Positions 61,206 to 64,000 of a stretch of 64,000 bases of DNA are shown here, one piece after another. Source of the stretch: Rhodococcus sp. ABRD24 (GTDB lineage Bacteria > Actinomycetota > Actinomycetes > Mycobacteriales > Mycobacteriaceae). The first letter of the stretch is position 1. The number at the start of each line of letters is the position of its first letter. The stretch spans positions 3,534,001 to 3,598,000 of the forward strand of contig NZ_CP035319.1 of the NCBI RefSeq assembly GCF_004328705.1, written 5' to 3'. The notes beneath the pieces are model-generated. The model was not told the DNA's origin, did not search any database, and saw only the letters and a list, made by a program, of their open reading frames with translations. Position numbers and translations under genes: made by a program.

Positions 61206-61853
61206 CTACGACACCTGCGCTTCCAGTTGATGGAGAGATTTGCGGACCCGCGCCTCGACCGTGTCCGCCAGGTCGGTCTGCGCGGCCAGCAGAGCTGCCA
61301 GGCGCGTGGAATCGTCGCCGACGAACACGTCGCGGACGGTGACTCCGTGGGTGGGCGCCGACACGATCTCGACGGCGTCGCCGGCCCGGAGATGACCCGG
61401 CGTGAGCACCCGCAGATACGCCCCGACGTCGGCGCGTTCGGTGAACCGCTTGACCCACCGCGGTTCGCCGGCCCAGTGCGCGAAGGTGCCGCACGGCACG
61501 CGCGGGCCGGTGACCTCGAGTTCGACGGTCCCGATCCGCCAGCGGGTTCCGATCACGGCGTCGGTGGCAGGGACACCGGATACGCGCAGGTTCTCACCGA
61601 ACCACCCAGCGGGCAGGACACGGCCGAGTTCGTCGGCCCAGCGGTCGGACTCCTCCTGCGAGTAGGCGTACACGGCCTTGTCGCGGCCCCCGTGGAACTG
61701 GGTGTCGCACACGTGGTCTCCGGTCACCCCAGCGGTGTCGACGCGCACAGGGCCGTTCAGGGGCCGCTTGTCGATCGCGGTCCGCGGTGCCCGTCTACTC
61801 GGGGCGTCCCGGTCGGCGAAGACCACGCACACCGCCTCGAGCCGGCCCGTCAC
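61206..61853 (-). CDS. MOSC domain protein (YiiM-like)
   Basis: A 215-residue MOSC-fold protein. AIDKRPLNGPVRVDTAGVTG, DHVCDTQFHGGRDKAVYAYS, GWFGENLRVSGV and VTGPRVPCGTFAHW match the YiiM branch; the Cys in RVPCGTF is the conserved residue thought to hold molybdenum cofactor or sulfur. YiiM proteins reduce N-hydroxylated purines and amines. GTG 61853 overlaps the ygfZ stop by four bases. Confidence 0.88.
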   Translation of the reverse strand: MTGRLEAVCVVFADRDAPSRRAPRTAIDKRPLNGPVRVDTAGVTGDHVCDTQFHGGRDKAVYAYSQEESDRWADELGRVLPAGWFGENLRVSGVPATDAVIGTRWRIGTVELEVTGPRVPCGTFAHWAGEPRWVKRFTERADVGAYLRVLTPGHLRAGDAVEIVSAPTHGVTVRDVFVGDDSTRLAALLAAQTDLADTVEARVRKSLHQLEAQVS

Positions 61854-62980
61854 CCGCGTCCGCGCAGGCGGTCGACGGCGGCGCGGCCCGCCTGCACCTC
61901 GTCGTGGTGCGGCACCGAGTCCGGGTCGATCGACGCGGCGCAGGGACCGGCGACCAGCGCCGTGTCCACCGGGACGGTCCGCCTTACCAGCGCCAGCGCG
62001 ATCGGACCCCACTCGTAGTGATCGACGACCGTGCCCAGGCGCCCCACCGTGCGCCCACCCGCCGTGACGTCCTCGCCCACCTCGGGGCGCCCTTCGGCAG
62101 ATCCGTCGAGGTGCAGCAGCACTAGGTGCCGCGGTGGTTTGCCGAGGTTGTGCACGCGCGCCACCGTCTCCTGTCCCCGGTAGCAGCCCTTGTCCAGGTG
62201 TACGGCGCCGTGCTCGGCGGGACCGCCGATCCACCTCGCCTCGTGCGGGATGGTGCGGTCGTCGGTGTCGAGACCGATGCGCGGGCGGATGGCCGCGACG
62301 CGCAGAGCCTCGAACGCCCACGAGCCCGCGGGCCGCGCGCCGGCCGCGGTGAGCGCAGACCACCATTGAGTGAGCGCGGCGCGGGGTATCACGAGGTCGA
62401 ACGAGTCGGATGTGGGCCACGGCATCCGTCGCAGGAACCCGCCGCCGGGCAGTGGGACCGCCGCGTACGTGCCGGGGAGTTCGGGCAGTCCGAGCGCGGC
62501 AAGGATCTCGGGGGAGTCGACGGCCGGGCCGATCAGGCTCGAGACCGCCATGTCGTTGCCATCGCGGGGCTCGGCCTTGGACCAGAACACCATCTTTTTC
62601 AGGAAGCTCAGGAGCGCCGGCCCACGCGCGGCCTCCGTGTCGATCCAGGTTGTGCCGCCGAGGTCGGTCTGCACGAAGTGGTGCTCGATCCGGCCGTTGA
62701 TGTCGAGGCTGAGGTTTTCGGCACTGGCTCCGTCGGGGAGCGATGCGATGTGCTGGCTGGAGATGGTGTGCAGCCAGGTGAGCCGCTCCTCGCCGGCGAT
62801 CGCGATGACGAACCGCGCGGAACGATCGATCACTGCGACGGATTCGACGGCGGCGCGCTGTTCGGCGAACGGGTCTCCGTAGTGCCACGCGACTCCGGTG
62901 TCGGGTGATTCGTCGGGTGGCGGCACGGCGCCGGGCGTGGAGAGCAGTGGACTGGGTGAAACTTGCGAGGTGTCGGCCAC
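61850..62980 (-). CDS. ygfZ: YgfZ family folate-binding protein
   Basis: A 376-residue tetrahydrofolate-binding protein of the GcvT-like fold that helps repair or mature iron-sulfur clusters. The signature K-G-C-Y-x-G-Q-E is at about 262-269 in DKGCYRGQETVARVHN; RFVIAIAGEERLTWLHTISS and SLDINGRIEHHF are also typical. Starts at GTG 62980. It heads a likely three-gene operon with MOSC and asparaginase and is divergent from the aminodeoxychorismate lyase-like gene, a folate-related pairing also seen in mycobacteria. Confidence 0.9.
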   Translation of the reverse strand: MADTSQVSPSPLLSTPGAVPPPDESPDTGVAWHYGDPFAEQRAAVESVAVIDRSARFVIAIAGEERLTWLHTISSQHIASLPDGASAENLSLDINGRIEHHFVQTDLGGTTWIDTEAARGPALLSFLKKMVFWSKAEPRDGNDMAVSSLIGPAVDSPEILAALGLPELPGTYAAVPLPGGGFLRRMPWPTSDSFDLVIPRAALTQWWSALTAAGARPAGSWAFEALRVAAIRPRIGLDTDDRTIPHEARWIGGPAEHGAVHLDKGCYRGQETVARVHNLGKPPRHLVLLHLDGSAEGRPEVGEDVTAGGRTVGRLGTVVDHYEWGPIALALVRRTVPVDTALVAGPCAASIDPDSVPHHDEVQAGRAAVDRLRGRG

Positions 62981-63065
62981 CGCCCCATTCTAGGAGCGCC
63001 GAGTGACAGGGCCGCGTGATGCAGGGAACTGCTGGTTGTGCCGGGTTCTGGCTAGGGTGAGCGCC

Positions 63066-64000
63066 ATGGCTGAGCAAGTACTGGTCACGCTGGACGGACA
63101 GGTGCGGGATGCGGACGTCCCGCACCTGCATGCCGACGATCTCGCGGCGGTGCGCGGTGACGGCATCTTCGAGACGTTGCTGGTGCGGGACGGGCGGGCA
63201 TGCAAGGTCGCGCTGCACCTGGACCGTCTGGCGTCCTCGGCGGCGGCGCTGGAGTTGCCGGAGCCGGACCGTGCGCACTGGCGGACGGCGGTCGAGACGG
63301 CTACACGCGAATGGGGACGCGATCGCGAGGGGCTGATGCGGCTGGTCCTCAGTCGGGGTCGGGAGAGCGGCGGCCCGCCGACGGCGTTCGTGACGGTCGG
63401 GCCGGTGGGGGAGCACGTGCTGCGGGCGCGCCGGGACGGGATCTCCGTGATCACCTTGCCCAGGGGTTTCTCGGTCGATCTGTCGCAGGCGGCGCCGTGG
63501 CAGTTGCTCGGCGCCAAGACGCTGTCCTACGCGACGAACATGGCGGCGCTGCGGCACGCGCGCGCACTCGGGGTCGACGATGTCGTCTTCACGAGCAGTG
63601 AGGGCCGAGTTCTGGAGGGTCCTCGTTCGACGGTGGTGATCGCCCGCGGTAAGACCTTGATCACTCCGCCGCCCGAGCAGGGCATCCTTCCCGGCACCAC
63701 CCAGAAGGCGCTCTTCGAGGTGGCCGCGGACAAGGGTTACCGGTGCGAGTACGACACCCTTCTACCCATGGATCTCGTTGTGGCAGAAGGTATCTGGCTG
63801 GTTTCCAGTGTGACGCTGGCGGCCCGCGTGCATACTCTGGACGGACTCGCGCTGCCGGTCGCCCCGGCGGCCGAGGACGTCGCCTCGATGGTGGACCTGG
63901 CGGTGGAGGCGGTGGGTTCCGGTTGGCTGTCGACCGAAAGGTCTACTACATTCCGTAGTAACAATCAGCTGCGGCGGGATACCACCAGCAGTAGCTTTGT
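63066..64000 (+). CDS. aminodeoxychorismate lyase-like fold IV PLP enzyme (partial, runs off window)
   Basis: ATG 63066 opens a frame that is still open at the right edge after 311 codons. Fold type IV PLP motifs: LHADDLAAVRGDGIFETLLV, LRLVLSRGRESGG-like RLVLSRG, the PLP lysine in LLGAKTLSYATNMAALRHAR, SSEGRVLEGPRSTVVI, and GILPGTTQKALFEVA. This is the branched-chain aminotransferase/PabC group. PabC makes p-aminobenzoate from aminodeoxychorismate for folate. The neighbour ygfZ binds folate. A branched-chain or D-amino acid transaminase cannot be excluded. The C terminus is cut by the window end. Confidence 0.88.
   Translation, partial: MAEQVLVTLDGQVRDADVPHLHADDLAAVRGDGIFETLLVRDGRACKVALHLDRLASSAAALELPEPDRAHWRTAVETATREWGRDREGLMRLVLSRGRESGGPPTAFVTVGPVGEHVLRARRDGISVITLPRGFSVDLSQAAPWQLLGAKTLSYATNMAALRHARALGVDDVVFTSSEGRVLEGPRSTVVIARGKTLITPPPEQGILPGTTQKALFEVAADKGYRCEYDTLLPMDLVVAEGIWLVSSVTLAARVHTLDGLALPVAPAAEDVASMVDLAVEAVGSGWLSTERSTTFRSNNQLRRDTTSSSF

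Overview
The window is high-GC actinobacterial chromosome. Gene order and proteins point to a mycolic-acid-bacteria relative, most likely Rhodococcus (possibly the R. equi/Prescottella lineage; species cannot be settled from sequence alone). The order purD ... purB ... purC-ptrB ... purS-purQ ... Dyp/VOC/M18 peptidase ... purL ... CPBP protease/SCP-like/purF-purM ... DUF3073/YgfZ/aminodeoxychorismate lyase follows, as I recall it, the M. tuberculosis Rv0772-Rv0812 region, with accessory genes inserted between. Seven of the eight purine genes appear to start with GTG.

Layout. 0-6 kb: dienelactone hydrolase, a decapeptide-repeat protein, a guanidinium exporter (SugE/Gdx) behind a guanidine-III riboswitch, HIT, DUF218 and acetyltransferase genes, purD. 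6-11 kb: a PLP cluster (YggS, MocR regulator, gabT-type aminotransferase, MazG-like protein, class I aminotransferase). 11-20 kb: TetR-purB, a secreted Ig-repeat protein with near-perfect 555-bp tandem repeats, MarR plus ABC exporter, HIT plus a TrpB-fold PLP enzyme. 20-28.7 kb: an accessory zone with decayed genes (sliding-clamp C-terminal fragment, deleted DUF4440 gene, IS30 remnant), a DUF1707/LiaF-like protein, and a magnesium locus in which an M-box riboswitch, a leader ORF and two small proteins precede corA. 28.7-37.4 kb: a deazaflavin nitroreductase-hemerythrin fusion, an MFS exporter, a frameshifted I36/crystallin-like secreted protein, a MacB-like ABC pair, an IS630 remnant, and the tail of a deleted MFS gene next to a palindrome.

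37.5-64 kb: purC-ptrB, a CitA/DcuS-type two-component system divergent from dctA, glutathione peroxidase, DUF2334, MBL hydrolase, purSQ, Dyp peroxidase without encapsulin, VOC protein, M18 aminopeptidase, a second secreted protein, purL, a membrane alpha/beta hydrolase, CPBP protease, SCP-like protein, purF, purM, DUF3073, a ygfZ-MOSC-asparaginase operon, and a partial aminodeoxychorismate lyase-like gene at the right edge.

The core is housekeeping purine biosynthesis. The most notable signals are the two metabolite/ion riboswitches (guanidine-III and M-box), the leader ORF between the M-box and corA, and two different internally repeated proteins.
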